The notes below the pieces were generated by a model. The model had not been told where the DNA came from, ran no database searches, and worked only from the letters and a program-made list of their open reading frames with translations. Source: Aspidiotus rigidus (taxonomy: Eukaryota; Arthropoda; Insecta; Hemiptera; Diaspididae). Taken from it: 64,000 nt of DNA. Positions 25,699-36,686 of this stretch are shown here, in pieces. Location: positions 13,123,501 to 13,187,500 of the forward strand of contig JAVHKY010000003.1 of NCBI GenBank assembly GCA_035079385.1. The letters are read 5' to 3'. Numbering within the stretch: the first letter of the stretch is position 1; every line of letters starts with the position of its first letter. Made by a program: the position numbers and the translations under genes.

Positions 25699-28580
25699 AG
25701 AATTGTGCATTTTGTCATAAAAGCATAAAATTTGGCGTTGAGGTGTATGAAGGTGTAATAAATGATATTAACAAGAGTGCCACGAAGAAAATCCATTTTT
25801 GTGCCCCCCGGGGTCCACTTCTGGGGGAGAGGACTCATTTTGGAGATTATTGTTGCAGAAATTGGAAAAAAATTATGAAAAATATATTAATCATGTGGTT
25901 TGTAGAAAAAATGTATTACAAAATTTTTTTCCTAGACGCACCCTTCCATAGGGGCCTTGGGCCCAAAATTTCATAAAATTGTAAATGTAATCAGAAAAAC
26001 TTGAAATTTGGTATACAGGTGAAGGAAGAGGTAATGAATAATATGAACAAGAATTCCACCCAGTAAGTTCATTTTTTCGCCCCCGGGGGCCCATTTTTGG
26101 GGGGGAGATGCTTATTTCGAACACTATTCTTGTAAAAATTGGAAAAAAATTATATAAAATATATGCATAGGGTGAGTTGTTTGAAGAAATGCTGCGAGGA
26201 ATTTTTTTCTACACATAGACCCGTTCATTGGGAGCCTTGGGGCCCAAAATTTCACGAAATCATAAATTTCATCAGAAAAACTTGAAATTTAATACACAGG
26301 TGAAGGAAGGTGTAATGAATAATATTAACAAGAATATGCCACCGAATAAGTTCATTTTTGCGCCCCCATGGGACCATTTTTGTGGGGGGGGGGGGGCGGC
26401 AAAGGCTTCATTATTTCAAGACTTATTGTTGCAAAACTCGGAAAAAAAAATATACATAATAATTATATTCATTGGGTGATTTGTATGACAAAAATGGTGC
26501 GAGGATTACTCTTTTATGAATAAACTCTGCCATTGGGGGCTGATGGGCTCCAAATTTCACAAAATGCTAAATTTCATCAGATGCGTATGTAAGTTTTTAG
26601 CCCTCATTACCTTAGTCCTAATTTACACAAATTATGAGACAAAATAAAACGCACTTTGTAATGATTTATTGAATGAAATTATTATCATGTGCCGTGATGT
26701 AGAGAAACAAATTATGGATTCCGTTTTTTTCGAATATGATTTGCCAAACTTGAGTCTATAAAGAAAAGTTGTGAATATTTAATTTTTTCAGCATCTTGTT
26801 CTCTCAAATTACTACTTGAATGTGAAAGAATACCCTGTATCTTGAAACAGTGAGGCCCAAATCTTGACACATTTTGTACATTACCTATTGAAAGTGAGGC
26901 ACCAAGAGATACAAAAGCTAGCGCCGAATTATATTGTCTAATATTTTCTCAAAATTGCTTACTTTCAATATGAATACTACACAACAATTCCTCGATTAAC
27001 GGAGGCACTTCAAAATCATGATCAAAAATATATTTTCCTCCCATGCAACACTTGGTGAATATTCTCTGCTTTTCGGTTACTTCATTTTTGAAATGAAAAG
27101 CTCCACAAAATTTACACTATAGGTTTATGGCACCCAAGTAATTTGGTACAATATTGATTTCACAATATTTTCTTCTCCCAATAAATATTGAACCAGAATT
27201 CGAATTGATTGAGCCTGGATATCATTTTCAAAAGTAAATGTATTGTCTGGTAAGTGTGAAATATTTTGTGATTCATTATTATTAACCGAAAACTCTTTCC
27301 TGGTATATGAATGATCCAAAAAGGAGTCAACTACGTTCATATTTTCATGGTCATTCAAATTGTCGCTACATGTGTCAACACATAGATCATCAATATTAGA
27401 GTAACCACTGGCATACGAATGCTCCAATAAGATATTTGGAGTACGTATGATTTTTGGCGTCTGTCAATTTATGATGCATATTAGCAATTTTATCAATCAG
27501 CGGCATATAATGGTTACCGTTCATGTACAATAGACGTATTGTTCCAACGAGAGTAGTCCTTTTTATTTCAGTGAATACTCTAATACTGCACAAAGAAATT
27601 TCTTTGTATATAATGGTGTCAGCTTGATAGATTATAGAGATAGAATAAATCTCAATGTATGTAGCATCTTGATTCGATCGATATAGATCTCGTACTCTTT
27701 CATCAAAATCATCTAAATTTGAATTGTCAGGGTATAACGATAACCATTCTCTATTACTCTGTTCATATTCACAACAATGAACTCGTAATCCCTGAGAAAA
27801 AGAAGTGTTACCTAGTATGTATAATTTTTTTCCCCAAGTTTTGCAACAATTAGTCTTGAAATAATGAAGCCTTTGCTGCCCCCCCCCCAAAAAAAATGGG
27901 CCCATGGGAGCACAAAAATGAAGTTATGCGGTGGTATATTTTTGTTAATATTATTCATTACACCTTCCTTCACCTGTGTACTACATTTCAAGTTTTTCTG
28001 ATGAAATGTATGATTTTGTGAAATTTTGGGCCCCAAGGCCCCAATGAAAGGGTCTATGTGTAGAAAAAAATTCCTCGCAGTATTTCTTCAAACAACTCAC
28101 CCAATGCATATATTTCATACAATTTTTTTCCAATTTTTGGAACAATAGTGTTTGAAATAAGCAACCCCCCCCCCAAAAAAAAATGGGCCCCTGGGGGCAA
28201 ACAAATGAACTTACTGGGTGGAATTCTTGTTAATATTATTCATTACCTCTTCCTTCACCTGTATACCAAATTTCAAGTTTTTCTGATTACATTTACAATT
28301 TTATGAAATTTTAGGCCCAAGGCCCCTAATGGAAGGGTGCGTGTAAGAAAAAAATTTTGTAATACATTTTTTCTACAAATCACATGATTAATATATTTTT
28401 TATAATTTTTTTCCCAATTTCTGCAACAATAATCTCCAAAATGAGCCCTCTCCCCCAGAAAAGGACCCCTAAGGGCACAAAAATGGACTTTCTGCAGGGC
28501 ACTCTTGTTAATATCGTTTATTACACGTTCATACGCTTCAACGCCAAATTTCATGCTTTTATGACAAAATACACAATTCT
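25699..28580. mobile_element. Foldback-type element with subrepeated inverted arms
   Basis: The left arm (25699 to about 26460) is the reverse complement of the right arm (about 27810-28580). The outer arms begin AGAATTGTGCATTTTGTCAT (left) and its near complement (right). Each arm holds three tandem subrepeats of about 280 bp. A subrepeat is recognised by AATGATATTAACAAGAGTGCC-like starts near 25755, 26035 and 26310 (left) and matching complements near 27950, 28230 and 28510 (right). Each also carries a GGGGCCCA-rich block and a poly-A-rich block. The ~1.3 kb between the arms contains an OTU-protease relic on the minus strand. Long inverted arms made of tandem subrepeats are the hallmark of foldback elements; the superfamily here is not settled. 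I could not define a target duplication. Confidence 0.85.
27125..27820 (-). pseudogene. OTU-like cysteine protease relic inside foldback element
   Basis: Two overlapping minus-strand frames, about 27820-27396 and 27427-27125, read as one protein after a frameshift near 27410. The first part has an OTU-type C-terminal half: REWLSLYPDNSNLDDFDERV, then DATYIEIYSISIIYQADTII, then TIRLLYMNGNHYMPLI, where HY would be the catalytic histidine region. The N-terminal half, with the DGNC-type catalytic cysteine, is absent because the right inverted arm starts there. OTU domains occur in several transposon and virus proteins. The second part (DDLCVDTCSDNLNDHENMNV...) is acidic and unrecognised. It is probably an inactive remnant of the element's own protein. 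Confidence 0.6.
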
Positions 28581-29316
28581 TGCTTTACTGCCTGTATTAC
28601 TATGGAATTAAAAAAGTTCTCACCGGAAAAATGTGTTGTGACGTCACTCAGGTAATGTACTCGAGATTTAATCTTTGCATAGCAATTTCCAAATTTCAGG
28701 TCACTCAAGATATACATTCTCTGTCTCTTGAGATTTTATTTTTGCCTGGCAAATTTTATTTCTCGGACAGTCTTCATCAAGAGTGACCAAGATGACCAAG
28801 ATAGTCTTCGAATATCAATATTGATGATAATGTATATCGTTTGATTAATACTGCACGTATTACATATTCTGTGTCACCTATGATTTTATTTTTGCATAGC
28901 ATTTTTCAAATTTTTGTACACTTCTCGATACTTCCTTAATCGTAATACCTACCACGTACGTACAAATATTATGTCTCTAGAGTGGAACAAAGATGCAGAT
29001 CTCTTGGTTTCCAGATCTTAACATAGAAAAAATCGAGATCTCTTGAGCTCTACATCTTGGTAGGAAAAGAAGCTCCAGATCTTTTGAAAAAAATTAAAAA
29101 ATTAATTTCCGTCGCGTATCAGTCAATTAGAAAAAAAAACCAAGAGACCCGGAAACTGAGGCGCATGGCGACTCAGTCTTGTTTTAACCCTCATTGTAGA
29201 TGAAGTTTGAAAACTCACAGAATCAACTTTCATCTACTTAAGATATCTAGTTTTCAAAACTCTCTCCAGTTGTATATTTGTAGTGGGTGCGCCACTAATG
29301 TTTTTCAATGCGCTAG

Positions 29317-29596
29317 AGCACGACCGACTTTAATTACAGGCCGGAGTGGTGATTTACTTGACAACAGCGCAGTAGGTGAAACATAACACAGGTTGGACAA
29401 AATATTGAAAGTATCTAGAAAAATATAGATCTTCATGAAAAATTTGAGAGAATGAAAGTTGTTACCCTGAAAATTTTATAGCTAAAAGGGTTGACTTGAA
29501 TTTTTCACAAGAGAGGTATTTTACATGCAAAATTTTCACCTACCGCGCAGTTGCCGGTTTTATTATTCTGGTCTGTAATTAAAGTTGGCCGTGGCT
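29317..29596. repeat. Inverted-repeat (MITE-like) sequence
   Basis: GACCGACTTTAATTACAGGCC (about 29322) pairs with GGTCTGTAATTAAAGTTGGCC (about 29571). GCGCAGTAGGTGAAA (about 29367) pairs with TTCACCTACCGCGC (about 29535). The loop of ~150 bp is AT-rich. It lies at the left border of the AT-rich island that follows. Confidence 0.65.
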
Positions 29597-29819
29597 GGAG
29601 GTTTCTTCCAACATTTTGAACTATCCCGAGGAAATCCTTAAAAATACATACTCTAATTCTTCTCATTAAAATATATTATTTAAAAAGCGCAGGGATCAGT
29701 TTCTTTTATTTTTTCAAACAATTTTAAAAACCTTAAAAAGAAGTGCAGGGAACAATTTTTATCATTCAATTTTAAAAATCATAAAGGGGTTAATTTCTCT
29801 CTTTTTCATTCAATTTTTT

Positions 29820-30840
29820 AACATTTTAATATTCTTTATTATCTTCAATCATGCGGGAGGATTTTAATTCTATGCAATATATTTTATAACAAATTCGGTC
29901 ATTTCACGTATTCTTCACATACCATAAACTTACATCGGTAATAATGATTATGTTTGTTTTTCACATATCTAGTCCGTAACTATACAGTTATAAATTGTTC
30001 TTGTAAGATTAGTACTAACTAATTTTATCAATACTTATATCACATTCTGGGCAACGCGTAATTTCTTTAATATCAAAAAATTTACCAACTTAATAGTAAG
30101 GTAAATCGTGCTCAAGAAATTTATGACAAACATAACAAAACTTGATTTTAATCTATGAGATGTCTTAAACTATTTTTATCTTATTGTTAGATAATCTGTA
30201 TTTAATAGCCCACTCTATTATTTCAATTTTATTCATTTAAGTAACTTGAAAATCATATCCAAGTAGTTATAATACTAATCCAGGAGGGACAGTGGTACCC
30301 AATTTTCTTATCTCTTCTCTAAAATCATCAATTTTTTAAACTAGGCCCAATTGTTTCTAATTATTTTTAAATTCAAAATATTTTTCAAAAAACTCCTTCA
30401 AATCACCACCATTGTATTTTAAGTGACTCAAGTTCTTTAAGCAGCTCATCATTTCTTTTTAAATGTTTATTTACAATTATATAATTTTTTCTGAAATAGT
30501 TTTTCTAAAATATCTTCCTGTTCAATGTTATTCATATTTTCAGAGCTTGATTTAGGATTAGACATTTTATAATTATATGAGAAGAAGCTTAATTAAAATT
30601 TATTCTATCTAAATGGAAGCCCACAAAGATTCTTCTGTTCATAAAGATGAATTTGATTTTGAAAATATTGGGGTAAAAAGAAGAAAAATATTTTAAACTG
30701 ATGACAAACATTATTTTTCATTTGAGTGTTTTATCTAGAATGCTTGAGAAGATCAAAATATTCCTCATAATGATTTTGAATCTAATGTTGAAATGAATTG
30801 TATATTGTGTAAATAAATTTTATTTATTTTCTATCACCTT
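29820..30840. other. AT-rich island with decayed, divergent small ORFs
   Basis: The sequence is visibly more AT-rich than its flanks and holds remnants of lysine/asparagine-rich frames. On the minus strand, from an ATG at 30565, a short frame starts MSNPKSSSENMNNIEQED. After stops, further protein-like pieces follow (IDDFREEIRKLGTTVPPG, MNKIEIIEWAIKYRLSNNK). A two-CxxC segment (CYVCHKFLEHDLPYY, stop, GKFFDIKEITRCPECD) suggests a decayed zinc-binding domain near 30050-30140. On the plus strand, an ATG at 30613 opens MEAHKDSSVHKDEFDFEN, and the same frame continues after stops to about 30830. The divergent layout resembles a small mobile or virus-derived element, but no hallmark gene is recognised. 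Confidence 0.4.
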
Positions 30841-31339
30841 ATTTTCTAAGTTAGTAATTGTTCATCTATTATATGTGTATCTTTTTCATTTCTAGATTCA
30901 TATCCAAGATCTGGTTCAGTTTAAAAAATTCATTAAAAAAATTTAGAGTGGCTTCCAAACTTTCTCCTAGTTTCTCTTATAATTTTTCCATCTAAAATAA
31001 TAGAAAAATTTTGGAAAATTTTATATGAAAGTTCTAAAATTTTTGAACTTGTGGAGAAGAAAAATAGGTTGAAATGACCCGTACCTATTTGTTTTAAAAA
31101 CAGCCAAATACTCAGTATAGAAAATTGGAAGATTTCTAAGATTTTTTCAAAAGATTGAAAAATGAGCTTTGCCTATAGAAATCACTAAAACATCCTCTAA
31201 AATAAAAAAAATTATCAATTTTCAAATGCTAATGAAAAATATATAAATTTTTCTTATCATTTTGAAAACTGTCTTCAAAAACCTAAAAAATAATCCCAAA
31301 AATGGTGGTGGCGCATAGTGGCGCCCTAAACATACAATA

Positions 31340-33335
31340 ATGATCTACTAATTTATTATGTCAACAAAACTAAGCTTCAACGGTGCAGGGCATCGACATT
31401 CAGTTAATAATTTTCGTATAGTGAACGTTTCGAGAGTATTCAGCGTAATCCAAAGAGCCTTATATACTACCAAGAGATGCATGTTTGAACGAATCTTGAA
31501 AAATTGTTTCAAGACTGCAATTGAAAAGTTGGTTTACAGTACTTGATGCTGAAGTTGGAGAAGACGAGTTCAAGCTAGACCTAGGCTGACGAGAGTTGAG
31601 CATATATTCTGTACCCTTGAGCTAAGACTGTAGCTATCTCACCTTTTGTCTGGAAGTTGGGCAAACTGAGAATGAGAAGCAAATGAATTATTCAGTGGGA
31701 AAGCTGAACTTCAGACATTTCCTGATGACAGCAGAAAAGTTAGTCGAGATGGTAAGCTGACTCAGCCGTTTGATGATGAACCTAGGAGGACTGTGGGAAG
31801 CCAGAAGAAGGATCACAAGGTGATCATCCTTCAGTCTCACATACAATTCTTCAAATACCAGCTTTTGTTTCATATTATAGACCAGACGCATCTGTATTGT
31901 CAGTCTGCTCAGTATCTTTTACCTCGTGTTCACCACACGCCCATTGGCCGATTCTCTCTTTATTTTCAAATAACATTGACGAGCTGCTCACCAAATAGAT
32001 TTGCAACTTACCGTGACCAGAGCCAAATTAGTACCCTCTTTTTCTCGCAATACCAATCATAATTCAACAAGAATGTCCTTTTAATCCTCACAGATTTATT
32101 TTTCACTCGCTTTTGCCATCCTCCTACTCAAGTCATCATTTTCTGTCAATAGAATTGATGTTTTATGTACAATTCAACTGAACCAATATCCGAACGATAT
32201 ACAACACGGTATGAAATTGAATATACCGATAAATTAAATTAAAAACGGAACGCGTAGGTTTATACATTTTATCCTTCTTTTCATGACAGATGTTTTTGTT
32301 CTCTTTTGTCAGAGTTAAACGTGCCGCTCAATATTTGCAACACAAATCAAATTCTTAGAGACATTTTTCCTTGTGAGTAGGTATTAGCTGAAATAAACGA
32401 TAACATCAAAATTTTTATACACGTGATTGTTTTTTATAGCGCATTCAAATGGTGGTAAAATTTGAAAGCTCGCGCGTCATGTGGTAGGAGAGAAAAAAAT
32501 ATCGGTCGCTGACACAAAAAGAATACAAATTGCGTGATGATTCATAAATACGTATCTACGTGGCGTTCACGTAATGAAATACCAAAAGCCAACTAATAAG
32601 ATTAAATTTTATTAGATATTGCGAAGGTCTTCATTTTTTTATCATCCGCTCAAGATGACCTCAATTCTTTCGCGCGCTCCGTAAATGATGAACATACGTG
32701 TTGATCTTCAATTTGAAAAGAGGTTATCATTACGGTATGTTACCGGTACTAACTAACTATACTAAAGTCGTTTGCAAAAATGTTCAAGCTAAAAATATTG
32801 GAATATTGCTATTGGGGTGAGAGTCGATGAGAATGATTAGTGGTTGACGCCATGAAATTATAAATCGAACTTATTGAACTGAAATGGATTTTTGAATAAA
32901 TTAATCATTGAATTGGTACAGGGTAGGTCAGAATGAGGTTGGTTCGAAATTAGTTCCGTGGAGTGAATAATTTTTATTATACATGTGCGTGTCTGTACTT
33001 TCTCTCCCTCTAAGTCACCACTTCCCCTAAAGAGCTGATGAAAAATTGATGTCATCATTTTGACCCACTAGATAGAACGAGATTTTCTTCACTCGCAGGT
33101 AGGCCTATTTATCCATCAAATATGTAGTTAGGAGAGTGGAGAAATCTAGAATGAGTGAATCTTCATTTTTATAACAGAATCTCATTCAATTTACAAGTTT
33201 TCTAGAAAATACTTATGTGAGAAGGCTCTTGATTAAGGGTGTGCTTCGCTCGTGAAAACAATTCTCACCGCTCGAGTTTTCAATATTATTAGTTTTTATT
33301 ATTACTAGTACAGCCTCGGGAAGTACATAATAATT
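31340..33335. other. Non-coding, no gene seen
   Basis: No coding exon, RNA gene or repeat family could be supported. Confidence 0.4.
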
Positions 33336-33339
33336 ACAA

Positions 33340-33950
33340 ATCTTCATATACTTACATGCCGTAGCTCCCGCCCATTCCAGGGCATAGGCCTCCACTATTT
33401 TCCTCCAGGTACTTCTACATTGGGCATTTCTCGTCCAGAGAATACCCGCTCCATCGCTTATATCCTTCCTCCATCTTGTTCTCGGTTTACCTTTCTTTCT
33501 TTTCAATCCATATGGGGATCAATTCTTATAATCTCTTTTCCATCCACCCCTCTTTGACCTAATCATATGCCCTGCATATTTGAATTTTGATTTTTTAATT
33601 ATATACCCCACGTCTTTCATTTTTGTTTTCAATTTTATTTCACTAACTCTGGCTTTGTCCCTAATACTTACATTTAGAATGTTTCTTTCCATCGACCTCT
33701 GTGTTGTTCTCAATTTGTTGAGTTGAGTATTTGTTAAAGCCCATGTTTGGGCCCCATATGTCAAGACCGGTGGAGTACACGCTTTCAATGTTTTAATTTT
33801 TTGTTTTTGTAAACTCTTTTGAGCGTCCAAAAAGATTTCCAAGCTGCTTGCCTCCTTATATTCAATTCTTTGTCCAAACCTTCCTTAGGTGATATTATTT
33901 TCCTCGAGTATTTGAAGCTTTCGATTTCTTCTACAATTATTTCTTTTCCT
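33340..33950 (-). pseudogene. LINE reverse-transcriptase C-terminal fragment (RTE-like)
   Basis: Reading the minus strand with a few frame changes gives EEIESFKYSRKIISPKEG, then LTYGAQTWALTNTQLNKL, RTTQRSMERNILNVSIRDK, KFKYAGHMIRSK and KGKPRTRWRKDISDGAG, ending in RSTWRKIVEAYALEW. This is the standard order of the C-terminal region of insect non-LTR endonuclease-reverse-transcriptases. The fragment ends near an AATAAT-rich tail (about 33285-33310), as in 5'-truncated LINE copies. The RT catalytic core is absent. It is non-functional. Confidence 0.85.
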
Positions 33951-34558
33951 TCGAGTTTTTAATGGATCTTTCCAACTTTTTGATATGTTCTTAGAGATGG
34001 TATAGAAGCAGAATGGAAAAATTTTCTTCCAGACTCTTTGTATTTCACTTTGAAATCACAAAAAATTCGTTCATTTTCCGACGTTGTAAAATTTTTTTGG
34101 AGCAAAAATTCGGATTTTTGTTCCTATATCGCCTTCCATTGAACCTGTCTGTACAATATTTCCGAAGATCAAAAAAACGCGTCAGAAAATGGAGCTTTAA
34201 AAAACTTTTTCGCGAAGTAAGGACACCCACGCACGGTCGACAAGCGTCGCGTACTAACTGCTGGTATGCTGAACCTTGCAGGGTATTTCGGGAAGTATGC
34301 AACCTATCGTACACCATTCTGGCGTTTCCCAATGGGCAAAGTACACCCTTAAAGAATCACCAAGTAGTCTAGTCCAATGAACAAAAATCTCGATGGTAAT
34401 TAGTCTAAACCAACGAACGAAAATCTCTCAATATAAATGTAAAATGAACTCGACTATTGATGACTTTCTAATCGAAATTTTGATGCTCTGATTCATACCT
34501 AAGACCTAACTTTTGTATGGCTCGACAAAAAATTCTTTTTCTTATACGCACGCATATA

Positions 34559-35444
34559 CAGAGTTGTCAAAATGACCGTCACACGCGTGATGGAGGATTG
34601 ACTTTGCTTCCTTAGCCTCGTTTTATTGGTCATTTCCAAACCGCCAAATGAGAAATTCAAATGTAGAAGAAAGGAAGGCAAATAACTATTTGGTCACATT
34701 TGGTCACATCTGTCACAAATTTAGTCATATGACAACAAATGGTCATGACGGTCACACTCAATTGTTTTCATCAGTATGAAATTATAAAATAAAATGAAAA
34801 ATTTTTTTCTGTTAGCTCTTAAGACTCAAGTGATTTACAGAAATAATAATGATAATACAATACAAACAAATTTACAAATACCATTAACTCAGCATCAACT
34901 TTCTTCTCTTGTCAGTTCATAACTTTTTATTTTTTCTTCATTGTATCATGGGAACCGAAATAAAGATAGAACGTGAAAGATGTTACTGGAGAGAAATTCT
35001 TCAACAAAGAGAAGAAATCAATAAACTCAATGAAGAAATTGAGTGTTTAAAGAAGAATAGCATGTATTTGTACTCAAAGATCCAAAAGGTGAGAAGAGAA
35101 AACCAATCTTTACAGAAGGCAAATAAAGATTTGAAAATACAAGTGGAAGGTCTACGGAAAGTTATTGAGGAAGTCCCATCGCAGGAAAATCATGGTGATA
35201 AGAACAAAAGCCCCCTCATTAATTCAAATGATTTTACTCCTGATCACATAAACAAAACCAGTTAACCCCAGTCCAGAAATGTAACCACAAACAGGACCGC
35301 AAATGTAAACTCTTTCAGAATTTGATTTAAAAAAAACAAAAAAAACGTGGTGATAATGACGGTCACGAGCAGCCATCACATGACGTGACGTCATGGACCT
35401 CCGTCATCGTGACGTGACGTGACCGATAGCCGCTGACAACTCTG
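34559..35444 (+). mobile_element. hAT-like non-autonomous element carrying a coiled-coil ORF
   Basis: It starts CAGAGTTGTCA and ends TGACAACTCTG, a perfect 11-bp terminal inverted repeat. CGCATATA flanks it on both sides (34551-34558 and 35445-35452), an exact 8-bp target duplication. The subterminal parts carry clustered GGTCAC / GTGAC(G) motifs at both ends (about 34685-34755 and 35355-35425), as subterminal transposase-binding repeats do in hAT elements. No transposase is encoded in the 886 bp. The only substantial frame is a 105-codon coiled-coil ORF, followed by an A-rich stretch at about 35326-35346. Confidence 0.9.
34948..35265 (+). CDS. 105-residue coiled-coil protein inside a hAT element
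   Basis: An intact frame runs from ATG (34948) to TAA. Residues 7-75 are one predicted coiled coil: ERERCYWREILQQREEIN at the start, then LNEEIECLKK, KVRRENQSLQKANKDLK and VEGLRKVIEE. The tail from about residue 78 is polar and probably disordered. The opening YWRE followed by a leucine-heptad helix recalls the geminin-type coiled coil, but this is only a visual resemblance and any coiled coil could look similar. The frame is undamaged in an element whose outer ends are also intact, so it may be an expressed cargo or captured gene. An A-rich run 60 bases after the stop would fit capture of a processed copy. I do not assign a function. Confidence 0.55.
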   Translation: MGTEIKIERERCYWREILQQREEINKLNEEIECLKKNSMYLYSKIQKVRRENQSLQKANKDLKIQVEGLRKVIEEVPSQENHGDKNKSPLINSNDFTPDHINKTS

Positions 35445-35667
35445 CGCATATATGGAAAATAATCATCTGGCGCTGGCATAACTCATAACCGCATGTAATG
35501 ATCATTATTATTCATGATTTATAGGTATGTTACAATCAACTGATAAGCGAATTATTATATTATAGTATTCATTCAGTCTATTTCAAATATATTTGAGACC
35601 TATGCACGCACAATTAGACCTGGCTACATTCTACTTTTTATAAGGGAGGCTCATAACCTGCTATATT

Positions 35668-36482
35668 TTGACCCGGACAGCGCTAGTATCGCGTACAACA
35701 AATATTATGGGAAAATTGATGGTCGCCGATCGGTGCGGGTGAAAAGCGGAAGGTTTCCCTAAATCAAACTGAATCAGTTTTGTGGGAAATTTTACGCTTT
35801 AAAAATTTTGTCCTTTTCATTTTCCTCCTAAAATGCTTCTTTCCTAAGTTATTTTGAGATCACTCATACTGAACATTTGAAAGGGCAAATCGTCCTATTC
35901 CCGTTTTCAATTTTGCCAATTGTAACGCTCCTAGCGGTAAGCTAGTAGATGACCGGTCCGAATGCAAATACCGCTACTTTCATGAAGAAATACAGGCATT
36001 GAGGATTTAAATTGAGTGCTAGTTATTTGCGAAACACGGAGCGGTTGCGCTGCAAGTAGCAATTTACGGGAATTGAACAAAACGGTGACTGCGTATTCTT
36101 TACCATAGTAACAAACACCCATAAAGTCAGCTTTATCTTTTTCGGTATGAATTTTCATTAAAAAGTACAAAGAACAAAAATTGTAGCTGTTGAAATCTGC
36201 TTTCCAATACACCCAACATTTAATTTTTTGCCAAATTTGTTTTTCATCATCATTACCATTCTGTCGATTTTTCCATTTAAATGTTCGGTGAGTAATTTTA
36301 AAATAATTTTGGGAATAAAGCAATTTAGAAGAAAAATCAAAAGAACAAAATTTGTTGAGTGTAAAATTTTCTGTGAACCATCGTCTCTCAAATGGATTCA
36401 GACCGATTGAGGAAAACCACCTGCACCGACCATCAATATTCTCATTTTTATAGCGCGCGATACTAGCGCTGACCAGCCCAAA
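35668..36482. mobile_element. TIR element of ~0.8 kb
   Basis: The left end (35668-35790) and right end (36385-36482) are inverted repeats of about 100 bp. Shared text includes CAGCGCTAGTATCGCG, AATTGATGGTCG, CGGTGC and TTTCC(C/T)(T/C)AAATC-like blocks. The interior includes a segment near 35880-35960 also found at 22.4 kb. The minus-strand frame across the element shows no known domain. Target duplication was not resolved. Confidence 0.7.
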
Positions 36483-36509
36483 TTCGCTCCATATCACGCG
36501 TGATATTTA

Positions 36510-36686
36510 AATTAACTAGATAGTCCAGTAAAATTAGCCAATTTAAAGGTCCCGAAAAACAATAAGTGGTACAGAAGCGAAACTTGGAAAAGTTGTTAGG
36601 AACTTTCTCATGAGTCTTTTCCCAAGTTACCTTAACATTCCAAATGGAGCTTTTCCTCCCGAGGGTGTGCAAAGAAGGCATTTTTT
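36510..36686 (-). mobile_element. Outer piece of inverted Penelope-like copy (3' tail)
   Basis: The minus strand of 36510-36650 matches the plus strand of about 39885-40005, downstream of the GIY-YIG frame in the other copy. Shared blocks include AACTTGGGAAAAGACTCA, AACAACTTTTCCAAGTTTCG and TAATTTTACTGGAC. It is the end of the inverted Penelope copy, cut off from its body by the insertion at 36687-38030. Confidence 0.7.

Noticed and set aside
25743..28554. Matching frames in both arms (RGPLLGERTHFGDYCCRNW)
   Set aside because: They are the same inverted-arm subrepeat read on each strand, with no known domain; poly-A and GGGGCCCA blocks drive the open frames.
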